This document shows, piece after piece, positions 1 to 8,074 of a stretch of 64,000 bases of DNA. Position 1 is the first letter of the stretch, and the number at the start of each line of letters is the position of its first letter. The DNA comes from Aerococcus suis (GTDB lineage Bacteria > Bacillota > Bacilli > Lactobacillales > Aerococcaceae), in NCBI RefSeq assembly GCF_900176325.1, contig NZ_FWXK01000007.1, positions 19,846 through 83,845 of the forward strand. The letters run 5' to 3'. The position numbers and the translations under genes are program-made. The notes below the pieces were generated by a model. The model searched no databases, had not been told where the DNA came from, and was given only the letters and a program-made list of their open reading frames with translations.

Positions 1-206
1 GTAGGCATCGCAGAAATTTGAGGTAGCGTGATAGTGGATATTTTCGTTCCGTTCTTCACGATATTATAATCTGGTTTCACTGAATCGCAGGTTGGGCAAT
101 GACTAGGTTCATAGACTAACTTCCCGTAATAAAAAAGAGCGTTTTGTCCGCGAAATTTACATTTCTCAAATTTAGATTCACTAAATTCAATGTTTTGGTC
201 TTTCAT
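1..206 (-). mobile_element. ISL3-family transposase, N-terminal part (runs off window)
   Basis: This is an open reading frame reading leftward from ATG at 206 and cut by the window edge, so only about 68 residues are visible. The N-terminus contains a zinc-finger-like HCPTCDS motif followed by a lysine/threonine-rich stretch (KNGTKISTITLP). This is the layout of ISL3-family transposase N-termini, which carry a CxxC zinc ribbon before the DDE domain. The DDE catalytic region would lie outside the window, so intactness cannot be judged. The family call rests on the zinc-finger context only. Confidence 0.7.
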
Positions 207-239
207 TGTAAGGTAAAATTGATAATATTACTCATATGA

Positions 240-299
240 GAGGTCCTTTCCTTTGCTTCATTTGGTTGTGGTTAACTTAATGATAAAGGAGGACCTCTT
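240..299. repeat. Inverted repeat upstream of the ISL3-type transposase
   Basis: The sequence GAGGTCCTTTCCTTT at about 240 pairs imperfectly with AAAGGAGGACCTC at 284-297, followed by a T run. It could be a rightward terminator-like hairpin, or sequence at the outer end of the IS element, because it lies just upstream of the transposase start. The exact IS end cannot be fixed without the other terminus. Confidence 0.4.
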
Positions 300-316
300 T
301 TTCGTGCAATAAAAAT

Positions 317-346
317 AGGACTAATGACTATTTTGTCATCAGTCCT
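317..346 (-). terminator. Second hairpin beyond the DUF2185-type gene
   Basis: The arms AGGACTAATGAC and GTCATCAGTCCT form a stem with one bulged base and a short loop. An A run at 311-315 reads as T on the minus strand, so this can act as a back-up leftward terminator after the one at 376-411. Confidence 0.6.
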
Positions 347-375
347 ATATATTGTAGAGCCCGTTACTTAAACGT

Positions 376-411
376 TAAAAAACGCTTCTAATTTTTCAGA
401 AGCGTTTTTTA
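376..411 (-). terminator. Rho-independent terminator of the DUF2185-type gene
   Basis: A perfect stem (AAAAAACGCTTCT at 377-389 with AGAAGCGTTTTTT at 398-410) closes an 8-nt loop, with T runs in both directions. It lies five bases beyond the stop codon of the leftward gene. Confidence 0.85.
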
Positions 412-415
412 ATCA

Positions 416-1372
416 TTATGACTCGCGATAGTGGTTAAGCAATTGACTAAACTGATCAGCAATCAGTTGGTTGTCATGTTGCCAATACCATTCATACATG
501 GCTTTCCCATAGCGAATAATTTGTAATTCTGCCAAATATTCCGGATTATCACGACGTTGCTCATATGTCGCAATGAACTGTTTGATTTGTTCTTGGGCAA
601 TATGAAACTTATCATAAAAAATATTAACAATCAGATTCCGTCGTGTTGCCCATTCTAATGGGACTTCTGCATTACGATTAGCAAGATATCCTAACAATAA
701 TCCAGTCATAACATATTGATCATTAGTTGTCGGTAAAGTTTTCAACGCCTTTTGCCAAATTTCAACTAAATCAGAAACTTCTTTTTTAGCATCTGCCAAC
801 AACTTCAAATCTGCCACCGATAAATGAGAAGTGGTCTGATCAATAGCTGACGCGTTAGTTGAAAATGCCGCTTGCGATTGTTTAACCATCGCATCTCGTT
901 CCTCAGCGCGTGCAATTAATTCCTCATTAGTTGGTAAATTGGCTACCAATTGTGTTCGTTGACTGTCAGAAACCACTTGTGGGCGTTGATAATTCGGAAA
1001 ATGCTGTTGAAATTTTGGCGAAGTGGTCGGTAAGTCATTAAATCGATGTGCTAATTCGACCCGTTCCAACGTATCATTATAGACAAAATGCTTGTCTCCA
1101 GCGTAATCATAAAATTGAAAATCAGCACCTACAGGGTACCAATAAATGCCTGTTACTAAAGGCTCGATATTAAAGATTTCTTCAATTGCCACCATCACAA
1201 AACTTTCTTCAGGATTAATGGTTGCTTGAGTATCTTTATCTGATAAGAAACGCCAACCACTATCACTTGGAATTAAGGGTTTTTCTCGCCATGCCCAGAG
1301 GATATGGCCATCTTCCTCTAGCAATTTACGAGACGTTAAACAATTTCCTGCTTTAGGTATCGTCTTTTCCAT
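416..1372 (-). CDS. DUF2185 (Imm33-like) domain protein with unassigned C-terminal region
   Basis: The predicted protein has 318 residues. The first ~95 residues resemble the DUF2185 family, a small domain typically seen in immunity-type proteins: an N-terminal xxAGNCLTSRKL segment and a DSGWRFLSDKD motif around residues 38-48. The remaining ~220 residues, with a helix-rich C-terminus, are not recognised. No signal peptide or membrane segment is visible, so it is probably cytoplasmic. ATG at 1372 is chosen because GGAGG lies 7 nt upstream; a TTG immediately before it is the alternative. It is a single-gene unit with its own terminator. No toxin gene is visible beside it, so an immunity role is only a possibility. 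Confidence 0.6.
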   Translation of the reverse strand: MEKTIPKAGNCLTSRKLLEEDGHILWAWREKPLIPSDSGWRFLSDKDTQATINPEESFVMVAIEEIFNIEPLVTGIYWYPVGADFQFYDYAGDKHFVYNDTLERVELAHRFNDLPTTSPKFQQHFPNYQRPQVVSDSQRTQLVANLPTNEELIARAEERDAMVKQSQAAFSTNASAIDQTTSHLSVADLKLLADAKKEVSDLVEIWQKALKTLPTTNDQYVMTGLLLGYLANRNAEVPLEWATRRNLIVNIFYDKFHIAQEQIKQFIATYEQRRDNPEYLAELQIIRYGKAMYEWYWQHDNQLIADQFSQLLNHYRES

Positions 1373-1467
1373 CAATGGGCCTCCATTTGAAGCATATCAA
1401 TTCATTACATGCTTTCTTTTTATCCTTTATTAACCATCATATCATAAGTTATTTCACTAAAAAATAT

Positions 1468-1968
1468 TTATCGTGACTTGTTTTTCGTATATTTTCGTAA
1501 CGGAATCATTCGATTTTTACGAATAAATTTAGGTCGTTGTTGGTTATATTTAATATTTACAGCTGAATCAATCGTATATACTGCCAAAGCAATTGCTAAA
1601 GCAGTAAACATGGTTGTCCCAAGCTCTTGGAATCCAGAAGTGGTTTCGCCCTGAATAAAAGCTAAAGCTGTACGGTACATACCACCACCAGGAACTAACG
1701 TGAAGAATCCTGGTAAAAAGAATAAAGTGACCGGTTTATGATACCGTCTTGCCATTTTATGTGACAACCAAGCAATGACTAAACTTGCTAAATATGTCGC
1801 TACAATGATATTAATTCCTAATCCATTTAGTAAAATCAAGTAAACAAACCATCCGCCAACAACAACAATTGGCACCTTAAACATTAAATTCTTAGGCGCT
1901 TCTAGAAAGATAGCACATACAATCGAAACTAAATAGGCACCAATTAATTGAAAAATAAATGCCATCAT
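1468..1968 (-). CDS. yjjB: Threonine/serine exporter family, small subunit (ThrE_2/YjjB-like)
   Basis: A 166-residue membrane protein with four to five hydrophobic helices and a FFLPGFFTLVPGGGMYRTAL segment typical of the YjjB/ThrE_2 (DUF3815) half of split threonine/serine or dicarboxylate exporters. The C-terminal tail is strongly basic. Its ATG overlaps the TGA of the upstream yjjP-like gene (ATGA), so the two halves are translationally coupled and should form one transporter. The family assignment is firm; the exported substrate is not visible from sequence. Confidence 0.85.
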   Translation of the reverse strand: MMAFIFQLIGAYLVSIVCAIFLEAPKNLMFKVPIVVVGGWFVYLILLNGLGINIIVATYLASLVIAWLSHKMARRYHKPVTLFFLPGFFTLVPGGGMYRTALAFIQGETTSGFQELGTTMFTALAIALAVYTIDSAVNIKYNQQRPKFIRKNRMIPLRKYTKNKSR

Positions 1969-2741
1969 AATATCGTCCCCCGCAGTAATGATAAGGCGAT
2001 GGCAGCACCTAGAGCAATCATTAATGCATCGAGAAATGCTTCCATCGCTCTGGCACCACCAGCAATATAATCTTCCCTAAAAATATCCCGAAGTGAATTC
2101 GTAATCGCTGTTCCTGGAACCATCGGCATTAACGTCGATACCGTCACAATATCTGTACTAATCGAATGTATTACAAATAAATGAAGTAAAAAAGAAACTA
2201 ATGTGACAACAAATGCTTGAAAAACATTAGAAATACCTGAATTAATATAATACCGATCAGTTAAACGTATCAACAGAGCGAGTATAATGCCGTTGATAGT
2301 TGCCGCAATTAAATCAACCAAACTTCCTCCAAACAACACACTGAAAGAAGCCGCTAAACCTACAATCGCAAAACTTTGTTCCAAACGATTATATTGCGGT
2401 TTTTGCTGCTTAATCTCTAATAATTGTTGGTAAGCTTGGTCAATATTGATTTTATTACTCGTTAACTGACGAGATACTTCATTCACTAAAGCAATCTTAT
2501 TTAAATTAGTAGATTTTGAATTAATTCGTTTTATCCCTGTAAAACTACCATCTATAAAACTAGGATCGTCTAGCGTCGCATAAAGGGATGTTGAAAACGA
2601 AACAGCAACGGCATAAGCCGCATTAGAAGACGTTAGAATACGGTTCATCGTATCCTCCACCCGATAAGACTCCGCATTACTCTCCGTCATAATTTGCCCA
2701 GCCAATAGCGCCGTCTCTAACATTTTTTTATGTTGGTTCAA
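1965..2741 (-). CDS. yjjP: Threonine/serine exporter family, large subunit (ThrE/YjjP-like)
   Basis: This is the large half of a split ThrE-type exporter (DUF1212/YjjP). A soluble N-terminal part (LLAGQIMTESNAESYRVEDT) is followed by membrane helices. The conserved segment LMPMVPGTAITNSLRDI lies near residues 206-222, before the final helices. The start is placed at TTG 2741, which is preceded by GAGAGAGGTG at suitable spacing; the next ATG is at 2723. The reading frame stays open further upstream, but that extension has no ribosome binding site. It lies downstream of a 27-codon ORF and a terminator (2843-2959), which may attenuate it. Confidence 0.85.
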   Translation of the reverse strand: MNQHKKMLETALLAGQIMTESNAESYRVEDTMNRILTSSNAAYAVAVSFSTSLYATLDDPSFIDGSFTGIKRINSKSTNLNKIALVNEVSRQLTSNKINIDQAYQQLLEIKQQKPQYNRLEQSFAIVGLAASFSVLFGGSLVDLIAATINGIILALLIRLTDRYYINSGISNVFQAFVVTLVSFLLHLFVIHSISTDIVTVSTLMPMVPGTAITNSLRDIFREDYIAGGARAMEAFLDALMIALGAAIALSLLRGTIL

Positions 2742-2842
2742 CTCACCACACCTCTCTCCTATACTAGAATAGTTTAACATAATACAAAAAAGGGTGAGAA
2801 CATTTGCGATTAGCTCCTTGATTTTGGAAGAAACCACCCAAC

Positions 2843-2871
2843 AAAAAGACCGAAGCCTTTTTGCTTCGGTC
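2843..2871 (-). terminator. Terminator between the 27-codon ORF and the yjjP-like gene
   Basis: GACCGAAGC at 2848-2856 pairs with GCTTCGGTC at 2863-2871 around a small loop, and an A run at 2843-2847 becomes the T tract on the minus strand. It ends the short transcript that begins near 2985. Because the exporter operon follows in the same direction, it could act as an attenuator. Confidence 0.75.
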
Positions 2872-2875
2872 TCCT

Positions 2876-2959
2876 CTATATTTTTACCTTAAACAAAGTG
2901 CATCGTTTGTAAGATGAATAAACCAATTCCACTCTAGGTAAATAGATTGGACTGCTCAT
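2876..2959 (-). CDS. 27-residue small ORF upstream of the exporter operon
   Basis: The ORF begins at ATG 2959 and ends with TAG. The start is preceded by AGGGAGGGGGTTCA, an unusually strong ribosome binding site. The peptide begins MSSPIYLPRVELVYSSYKR and has four serines, one threonine and one cysteine. A promoter (TTGCAT, 16 bp, TATCAT) lies immediately upstream and an intrinsic terminator follows the stop codon. Promoter, SD, ORF and terminator together support a genuine transcription unit, either a leader peptide for the exporter operon or an independent micro-protein. No known family was recognised. Confidence 0.5.
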   Translation of the reverse strand: MSSPIYLPRVELVYSSYKRCTLFKVKI

Positions 2960-2990
2960 TGAACCCCCTCCCTTAGTAACCGTTTTCTTC

Positions 2991-3018
2991 ATGATAGCAG
3001 TTTCAAAAGTAAATGCAA
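2991..3018 (-). promoter_or_regulatory. Promoter of the 27-codon ORF
   Basis: On the minus strand TTGCAT (3013-3018) and TATCAT (2991-2996) are separated by 16 bp, within AT-rich sequence. The 5' leader to the small ORF start is about 25 nt. Confidence 0.6.
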
Positions 3019-3062
3019 GAATTTTTTATATTGAGCAAGTACTTTCAATAATAACAAAAATA

Positions 3063-3091
3063 AAAGCCTGAAACCATCTGTTTCAGACTTA
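3063..3091 (-). terminator. Terminator of the hutG-like gene
   Basis: AAGCCTGAAAC pairs with GTTTCAGACTT (one G-U pair) around a short loop. The A-rich sequence to the left gives a T tract for leftward transcripts. It lies 12 nt after the stop codon at 3104. Confidence 0.75.
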
Positions 3092-3103
3092 GTAAGTATT
3101 TTA

Positions 3104-4096
3104 TTACCGATAATTTTTAGCAATAATTTGCGTTAAATAGAAAATATAGGTAGCTGCAAGATTGGACGTGTGATTATCAATATCGTGTGATGGAGAAGTT
3201 TCCACTAAATCAAATCCAACAACTTTGCCAGTAGCTGCGATATGTTCAATAATCGCTAACGTCATTTGCGGATCATTTCCTAATGATTGAATTGCACTCA
3301 CACCAGGTGCAAATGCTGAGTTAAATGAATCCATATCAATCGTTAAATAAATTTTTTCCATATCAGCAATTTGGTTATCAACCCAATCACGAACTGTTTG
3401 ATAATCGGCTTTAAATAAGTCTTGTGACGTTAGGAAATCAATATTATCGGTTTTCGCCACAAAATTAAAGAGGTTAAGATTATTACTATGTTCTTGAATC
3501 CCTAAAACAATATATTTAAAGTAATCATCTAATTTTTTGTTCAAATCGTGCATTTGTCTAAAACCAGTTCCTGAATTTGGACCTGATTTATCATAAGGAC
3601 GTAGATCAAAATGGACATCAAAGTTAACGACACCTAAGTCCGGTTTAGAAGCTTCCAAACCTTTTTTTAAGCCTTGATAATGCCCAAAAGCTGTTTCATG
3701 TCCGCCACCAATAACAATTGGGAATAAATTAAGTGACATGACGCGTTCTACGGCTGCACTTAAACTATCTTGTAAATCTTCCATTGTACGATTAGGGCCA
3801 TCAATATCTCCACAGTCATAAACGAGGACATCGCGACCTAAGTGCCATGGTAATTTTGCTAATTGGTAACGAATTTCTCTTGGCCCTTCAACAGCACCAG
3901 GACGACCATTATTAATATAGACACCTTTATCTGATTTAAAACCAATTAAGGCAAAATGCATGTCGTCAAATGGTTCCAATGACTCGTCATTTAAATCGAG
4001 TAATTGAATTCTATTTCCCCATTTAGCGGTATACAATTGATCATCTGGAGCTTGTAAATAGCTATATGGCCGTGCTTTACGGTAATCTCGTAACAT
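3104..4096 (-). CDS. hutG: Formimidoylglutamase-like ureohydrolase (arginase family)
   Basis: A 330-residue member of the arginase/agmatinase/formimidoylglutamase superfamily, which hydrolyses guanidino- or formimino-type substrates using a binuclear Mn centre. The metal-binding motifs are present in order: [20 protein letters not shown] (DxHxD) and [14 protein letters not shown] (DxD). The NFDxHFDLRP and SGTGFRQ segments resemble HutG more than agmatinase. ATG 4096 is chosen because AAAGGAGCGGACAAA precedes it; an in-frame ATG at 4120 lacks such a site. No other histidine-degradation gene is nearby, so the true substrate is open. A promoter (TTGCTT/TATAAT) lies at 4133-4160. Confidence 0.75.
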   Translation of the reverse strand: MLRDYRKARPYSYLQAPDDQLYTAKWGNRIQLLDLNDESLEPFDDMHFALIGFKSDKGVYINNGRPGAVEGPREIRYQLAKLPWHLGRDVLVYDCGDIDGPNRTMEDLQDSLSAAVERVMSLNLFPIVIGGGHETAFGHYQGLKKGLEASKPDLGVVNFDVHFDLRPYDKSGPNSGTGFRQMHDLNKKLDDYFKYIVLGIQEHSNNLNLFNFVAKTDNIDFLTSQDLFKADYQTVRDWVDNQIADMEKIYLTIDMDSFNSAFAPGVSAIQSLGNDPQMTLAIIEHIAATGKVVGFDLVETSPSHDIDNHTSNLAATYIFYLTQIIAKNYR

Positions 4097-4132
4097 TTTG
4101 TCCGCTCCTTTGTTAAACATGATTCTACTTGC

Positions 4133-4160
4133 ATTATAATCCTATTGATATATAAAGCAA
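4133..4160 (-). promoter_or_regulatory. Promoter of the hutG-like gene
   Basis: Minus-strand TTGCTT (4155-4160) and TATAAT (4133-4138) with a 16-bp spacer, about 35 nt upstream of the ATG at 4096. It separates the gene from the repeat array to its right. Confidence 0.7.
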
Positions 4161-4171
4161 GGTGAATGAAT

Positions 4172-4560
4172 TATAGCGCGTTTCTTCACACCCTGTTTAG
4201 TCGGGTTCGTATCTCCAGACTTGACGTTCTTTCGCATTTATCCTCTGTTTGTTTTACAAACTCCGGTTAAATGTCTCCAAGAAGTCAAGTCTAAACGGCG
4301 CTACTCACACCCTGTTTAGTCGGGTTCGATAAAGCAGCCATGGCATGCGTTTCCCAAAAGCCTCCAATTTCTTAGCAGAAATCTTCGGTTTTGGTCCAAC
4401 GTTCCATGGCTAACCGCTTTTTCTCACACCCTTTGTAGTCGAGCTCTAAAGCACAACCACGACTGCGTTTCCCTAAAGAGCTCCTTCTCTCTTACAGAGA
4501 GAAGGAGCTTTTAGGTCCAACGACCGTGGTTAACCGTGCTTTATCGCATCCTATTTTATG
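4172..4560. repeat. Tandem array of ~119-bp structured modules (three full units)
   Basis: A conserved linker (TCACACCCTGTTTAGTCGGG) starts at 4186 and 4305, with a diverged copy at 4424 and a degenerate one at 4544 that overlaps the end of mnmG. The starts are spaced 119, 119 and 120 bp. Between linkers each unit has a long hairpin: an outer stem (AGACTTGAC/GTCAAGTCT, AGCCATGG/CCATGGCT, AACCACG/CGTGGTT) and, in units 2 and 3, an inner stem around near-constant internal-loop sequences (GCGTTTCCC on one side, GGTCCAACG on the other). Stem sequences differ between units but pairing is kept. This fills the 454-base gap between the hutG-like gene and mnmG; no gene is visible in it. Confidence 0.75.
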
Positions 4561-6452
4561 CGAGCAATTTTTCCGGCTTGTAAATAAACCATTAAAATTG
4601 AAACATCGGCTGGATTGACACCAGATACTCGACTAGCTTGGGCTAAGGTTCTTGGGCCAATTTCTTTTAGTCGTTCTCTAGCTTCGGTTGCTAAGCCATC
4701 GATAGCATCCCAATCAATGTCTTCAGGAATCGCTTTTTCTTCCATACGATGAAGTTTATCAACTTTTGCTTGGGCTTTCTTAATATAACCATCATATTTA
4801 ATTTGAATTTCGACTTGCTCACGCACTCGACGTGGAATATCTTGGTCAGCTGGAGCAAATTTTAAAATATCGTCAATGGTTAATTCTGGGCGTTTTAATA
4901 AGTCAGCTGCAATAAACCCATCTTTTAATCGAGCTGAATTTTTACTTTCTAAATAGTTTTGTAAATCTTCAGTTGGTTTTAAGCGAACACGATTTAAGCG
5001 TTCAATTTCTTCATCAATTAATTCTTTGTCAGCGATAAATTGTTGGTAACGTTCATCATCTACTAATCCCAGTTCTCGACCACGCTCAGTTAAACGTAAG
5101 TCAGCATTATCATGACGTAGTAATAAACGATATTCAGCACGTGATGTTAGTAAACGATAGGGTTCTGTCGTTCCTTTTGTAACTAAGTCATCAATCATTA
5201 CACCGATATACCCTTCATCACGACCGATAATGAATGGATCTTCACCTTTAATTTTAAGCGCTGCATTAATACCAGCAATCAATCCTTGGCCAGCCGCTTC
5301 TTCATAACCGCTTGTTCCGTTAGTTTGGCCAGCTGTATAAAGATGGCTCACTTTTTTTGTTTCTAACGTCATTTTTAATTGGTTAGGACGAACCACATCA
5401 TATTCAATGGCATATCCTGTTCGCATAATACGAGCATCTTCTAGACCTTTAACGGTTTTAAGCATATCAGCTTGGACATCTTCAGGTAAAGACGTGGACA
5501 TTCCTTGAACATAAATTTCTTCATTATTTAACCCTTCAGGTTCTAAGAAAATTTGATGTTTCGGTTTATCCGCAAAACGCACAATTTTATCTTCGATAGA
5601 TGGGCAATAACGGGCTCCCACACCTTCGACAATACCAGTAAACATTGGCGCTCTCTCTAGATTTTCTCTAATAACTGCATGAGTTTTTCCATTCGTATAT
5701 GTTAAATAGCATGGAACTTGATCAACTAATGGCAAATACTGATCATCTTTACTTAAGAAAGAAAAATGATGAGGGGTTTCATCGCCTGGTTGAATTTCGG
5801 TTTCATCATAATGAATGGTGCGTTTATCAATCCGTGGTGGTGTTCCCGTTTTGAAACGGGTAATATCAAACCCATATTTATCTGCCATATTTGCTGTTAA
5901 TTTTTCGGCTGCTTGTGAGTTATTTGGACCAGAAGAATATTTCAATTCGCCAATAATAATTTCCCCACGAGCAGACGTTCCAGTCGTTAAAATGACTGCC
6001 TGACTACGATAGATGGCTCCTGTTTGCGTGATAATGCCTCGACATTCATCATCTTCAATAATTAAATCTTCAACAATTCCTTGACGTAACGTTAAGTTTT
6101 CTTGTTGTTCAATTGTATGACGCATCGTTTTAGAGTAATCTTCTTTATCCGCTTGGGCACGCAATGCTCTAACAGCAGGGCCTTTCCCTGTATTTAGCAT
6201 CCGCATTTGAATATACGTTTTATCGATATTACGTCCCATTTCGCCACCTAAGGCATCAATTTCGCGAACGACCACTCCTTTTGCTGGACCACCTAGGGAA
6301 GGGTTACATGGCATAAAGGCTACCATATCGATATTAATCGTCACTAATAATGTCTTCATTCCCATACGTGCACTAGCCAATGCCGCTTCACTACCAGCAT
6401 GACCAGCTCCAACAACAATGACATCAAAATTTCCCGCTTCGTAAGTTTGCAT
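4551..6452 (-). CDS. mnmG: tRNA uridine 5-carboxymethylaminomethyl modification enzyme MnmG (GidA)
   Basis: A 633-residue FAD protein, the usual family length. With MnmE it installs the (carboxymethyl)aminomethyl group on the wobble uridine of certain tRNAs, in the cytoplasm. The N-terminal FAD-binding motif [12 protein letters not shown] (about residues 13-24) and the family motif [14 protein letters not shown] (about 46-59) are intact. An AGGAAG ribosome binding site precedes ATG 6452. It follows mnmE by 18 bases in the same direction, forming the usual mnmE-mnmG operon. Its last codons overlap the degenerate end of the 119-bp repeat array. Confidence 0.97.
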   Translation of the reverse strand: MQTYEAGNFDVIVVGAGHAGSEAALASARMGMKTLLVTINIDMVAFMPCNPSLGGPAKGVVVREIDALGGEMGRNIDKTYIQMRMLNTGKGPAVRALRAQADKEDYSKTMRHTIEQQENLTLRQGIVEDLIIEDDECRGIITQTGAIYRSQAVILTTGTSARGEIIIGELKYSSGPNNSQAAEKLTANMADKYGFDITRFKTGTPPRIDKRTIHYDETEIQPGDETPHHFSFLSKDDQYLPLVDQVPCYLTYTNGKTHAVIRENLERAPMFTGIVEGVGARYCPSIEDKIVRFADKPKHQIFLEPEGLNNEEIYVQGMSTSLPEDVQADMLKTVKGLEDARIMRTGYAIEYDVVRPNQLKMTLETKKVSHLYTAGQTNGTSGYEEAAGQGLIAGINAALKIKGEDPFIIGRDEGYIGVMIDDLVTKGTTEPYRLLTSRAEYRLLLRHDNADLRLTERGRELGLVDDERYQQFIADKELIDEEIERLNRVRLKPTEDLQNYLESKNSARLKDGFIAADLLKRPELTIDDILKFAPADQDIPRRVREQVEIQIKYDGYIKKAQAKVDKLHRMEEKAIPEDIDWDAIDGLATEARERLKEIGPRTLAQASRVSGVNPADVSILMVYLQAGKIARIK

Positions 6453-6470
6453 ATCATCTTCCTTTCTATA

Positions 6471-7862
6471 TTATTTTCCGAGACAGAATTGACTAAATAG
6501 TTGATTTAATAACTCGTCTGGTGCGCCTTCACCAACAATTTCACCAAGTAATTCCCATGCTCGTGTAAAGTCAATTTGAATTAAATCAACTGGCATTTCT
6601 TGAGCAATTCCGGTATTGACATCATCTAAGGCTTGAGAGGCTTTTTGTAGTAAATCAATATGACGGGCATTAGAAACATATGTCGCATCCCGTTCACCCG
6701 TTTGACCACTAAAGAATAAATCAGCAATCCGTTGTTCTAAATCATCCATACCTTCAGAATTTAGAATTGATGTCGTAATAATTTCCTCACCTTCTGCAAA
6801 TTCCAAGATATCTTCTGGTTGTAACTTCGTTGGTAAATCGGATTTATTAAATAAAATGATTCGTTGATTTTGTTTCGTTAACTGCAACAATTCTTTGTCC
6901 ATTGTCGTCAGTGGTTCACTTTGATTTAAAATTAAAATGACGAGGTCAGCTTCTTTTAACGCTTCTCGACTCCGTTCAACCCCAATTTGTTCAACAATAT
7001 CTTCGGTATCACGAATACCAGCCGTATCAATTAATTTCAGTGGAACACCGCGAATACTCATATATTCTTCAATTGTATCTCGAGTCGTTCCTTCGACTTC
7101 AGTAACAATGGCTTTATCTTCATGTAATAGAGCATTCAATAAGCTAGATTTTCCAACATTTGGACGTCCAATAATAGCCGTTTGAATTCCATCACGTAAT
7201 ATTTTTCCTTGTTTCGCTGTTTGTAACAATTGATCAATTTGGTCTTTAACCATCGTCGTTTTTTCTTGTAACAATTGTAAGGTCATTTCTTCAACATCAT
7301 CATATTCTGGATAATCAATATTCACTTCAACTTGTGCTAACGTATCCAAAATATCCTGACGGAGTCGTTTAACGAGATGAGATAAATTACCGTCTAATTG
7401 TTTAACAGCCATATCCATCGAACGGTCTGTTTTCGCACGAATTAAGTCCATTACCGCTTCTGCTTGGGTCAAATCAATCCGTCCATTAAGAAACGCACGC
7501 TTCGTGAATTCACCTGGTTCCGCCAGATGAGCACCCTCTCTTAGAACCAATTCTAAAATGCGATTAGTAGCGACCATTCCGCCATGACAATTAATTTCAA
7601 CAACATCTTCACGGGTAAATGTTTTTGGTGCCCGCATCACACTAACCATTACTTCATCAATCTCTTGCCCATCATAAGGATCAACAATATGTCCATAATG
7701 GATAGTATGTGACGGTTGTTTCGCCAGTTCTTTACGTCCCATACGATAGACCTTATCAGCAATAGCGACGGCATCATCTCCTGATAAACGAACAATGCCA
7801 ATTGCCCCTTCTCCTGGTGCTGTTGAAATAGCTGCAATGGTGTCAAATCCAGCGGTCATCAT
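6471..7862 (-). CDS. mnmE: tRNA modification GTPase MnmE (TrmE/ThdF)
   Basis: A 463-residue GTPase that works with MnmG in wobble-uridine modification. The N-terminal formyl-THF-binding domain begins [20 protein letters not shown]. The G domain has [14 protein letters not shown] (P loop), a DTAGI motif and NKSD. The C-terminus ends FCLGK with the catalytic-type cysteine. ATG 7862 is preferred because GAGAGGAG lies 8 nt upstream; the in-frame ATG at 7883 lies upstream of that site. The leader from the promoter at 7968-7996 contains a terminator-like hairpin (7896-7941). Confidence 0.96.
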   Translation of the reverse strand: MMTAGFDTIAAISTAPGEGAIGIVRLSGDDAVAIADKVYRMGRKELAKQPSHTIHYGHIVDPYDGQEIDEVMVSVMRAPKTFTREDVVEINCHGGMVATNRILELVLREGAHLAEPGEFTKRAFLNGRIDLTQAEAVMDLIRAKTDRSMDMAVKQLDGNLSHLVKRLRQDILDTLAQVEVNIDYPEYDDVEEMTLQLLQEKTTMVKDQIDQLLQTAKQGKILRDGIQTAIIGRPNVGKSSLLNALLHEDKAIVTEVEGTTRDTIEEYMSIRGVPLKLIDTAGIRDTEDIVEQIGVERSREALKEADLVILILNQSEPLTTMDKELLQLTKQNQRIILFNKSDLPTKLQPEDILEFAEGEEIITTSILNSEGMDDLEQRIADLFFSGQTGERDATYVSNARHIDLLQKASQALDDVNTGIAQEMPVDLIQIDFTRAWELLGEIVGEGAPDELLNQLFSQFCLGK

Positions 7863-7895
7863 ATTGAAAACTCCTCTCTTCATAATTTTTCCATT

Positions 7896-7941
7896 TAAAA
7901 AAGTGCCTAGACTATCCCCGTATGGAAATAGTAGACACTTT
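7896..7941 (-). terminator. Terminator-like hairpin in the mnmE leader
   Basis: On the minus strand AAAGTGTCTACTAT pairs, with a small bulge, with ATAGTCTAGGCACTTT and is followed by a T run. It lies between the mnmE promoter and start codon, so it would end transcription before the gene unless bypassed. It is a candidate attenuator. Confidence 0.55.
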
Positions 7942-7967
7942 GACTGCCAAATATATAATTCTTTGTT

Positions 7968-7996
7968 ATTATAGGGGATTTTTTTCGCAAAGTAAA
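7968..7996 (-). promoter_or_regulatory. Promoter of mnmE-mnmG
   Basis: Minus-strand TTTACT (7991-7996), 17 bp, then TATAAT (7968-7973). The 5' leader is about 100 nt. Confidence 0.65.
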
Positions 7997-8021
7997 CTAT
8001 TAAAACTTAATATTTCCCTAA

Positions 8022-8057
8022 ATAAAAAACGACTAGGACATGATATCCTAGTCGTTA
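8022..8057 (-). terminator. Terminator of the MscS-like gene
   Basis: A perfect stem ACGACTAGGA (8029-8038) / TCCTAGTCGT (8046-8055) with an A run on the left giving the T tract for leftward transcripts. Confidence 0.85.
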
Positions 8058-8074
8058 CAGACACTTTAATCAGA

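Noticed and set aside
4186..4446. tRNA-like GGTTCG motifs in the repeats
   Set aside because: The GGTTCG resembles a T loop but acceptor, anticodon and D arms are missing; the motif belongs to the 119-bp repeat linker.
4172..4560. CRISPR-like array
   Set aside because: The units are 119 bp with structured, related interiors, without short direct repeats and unique spacers, and no cas gene is near.
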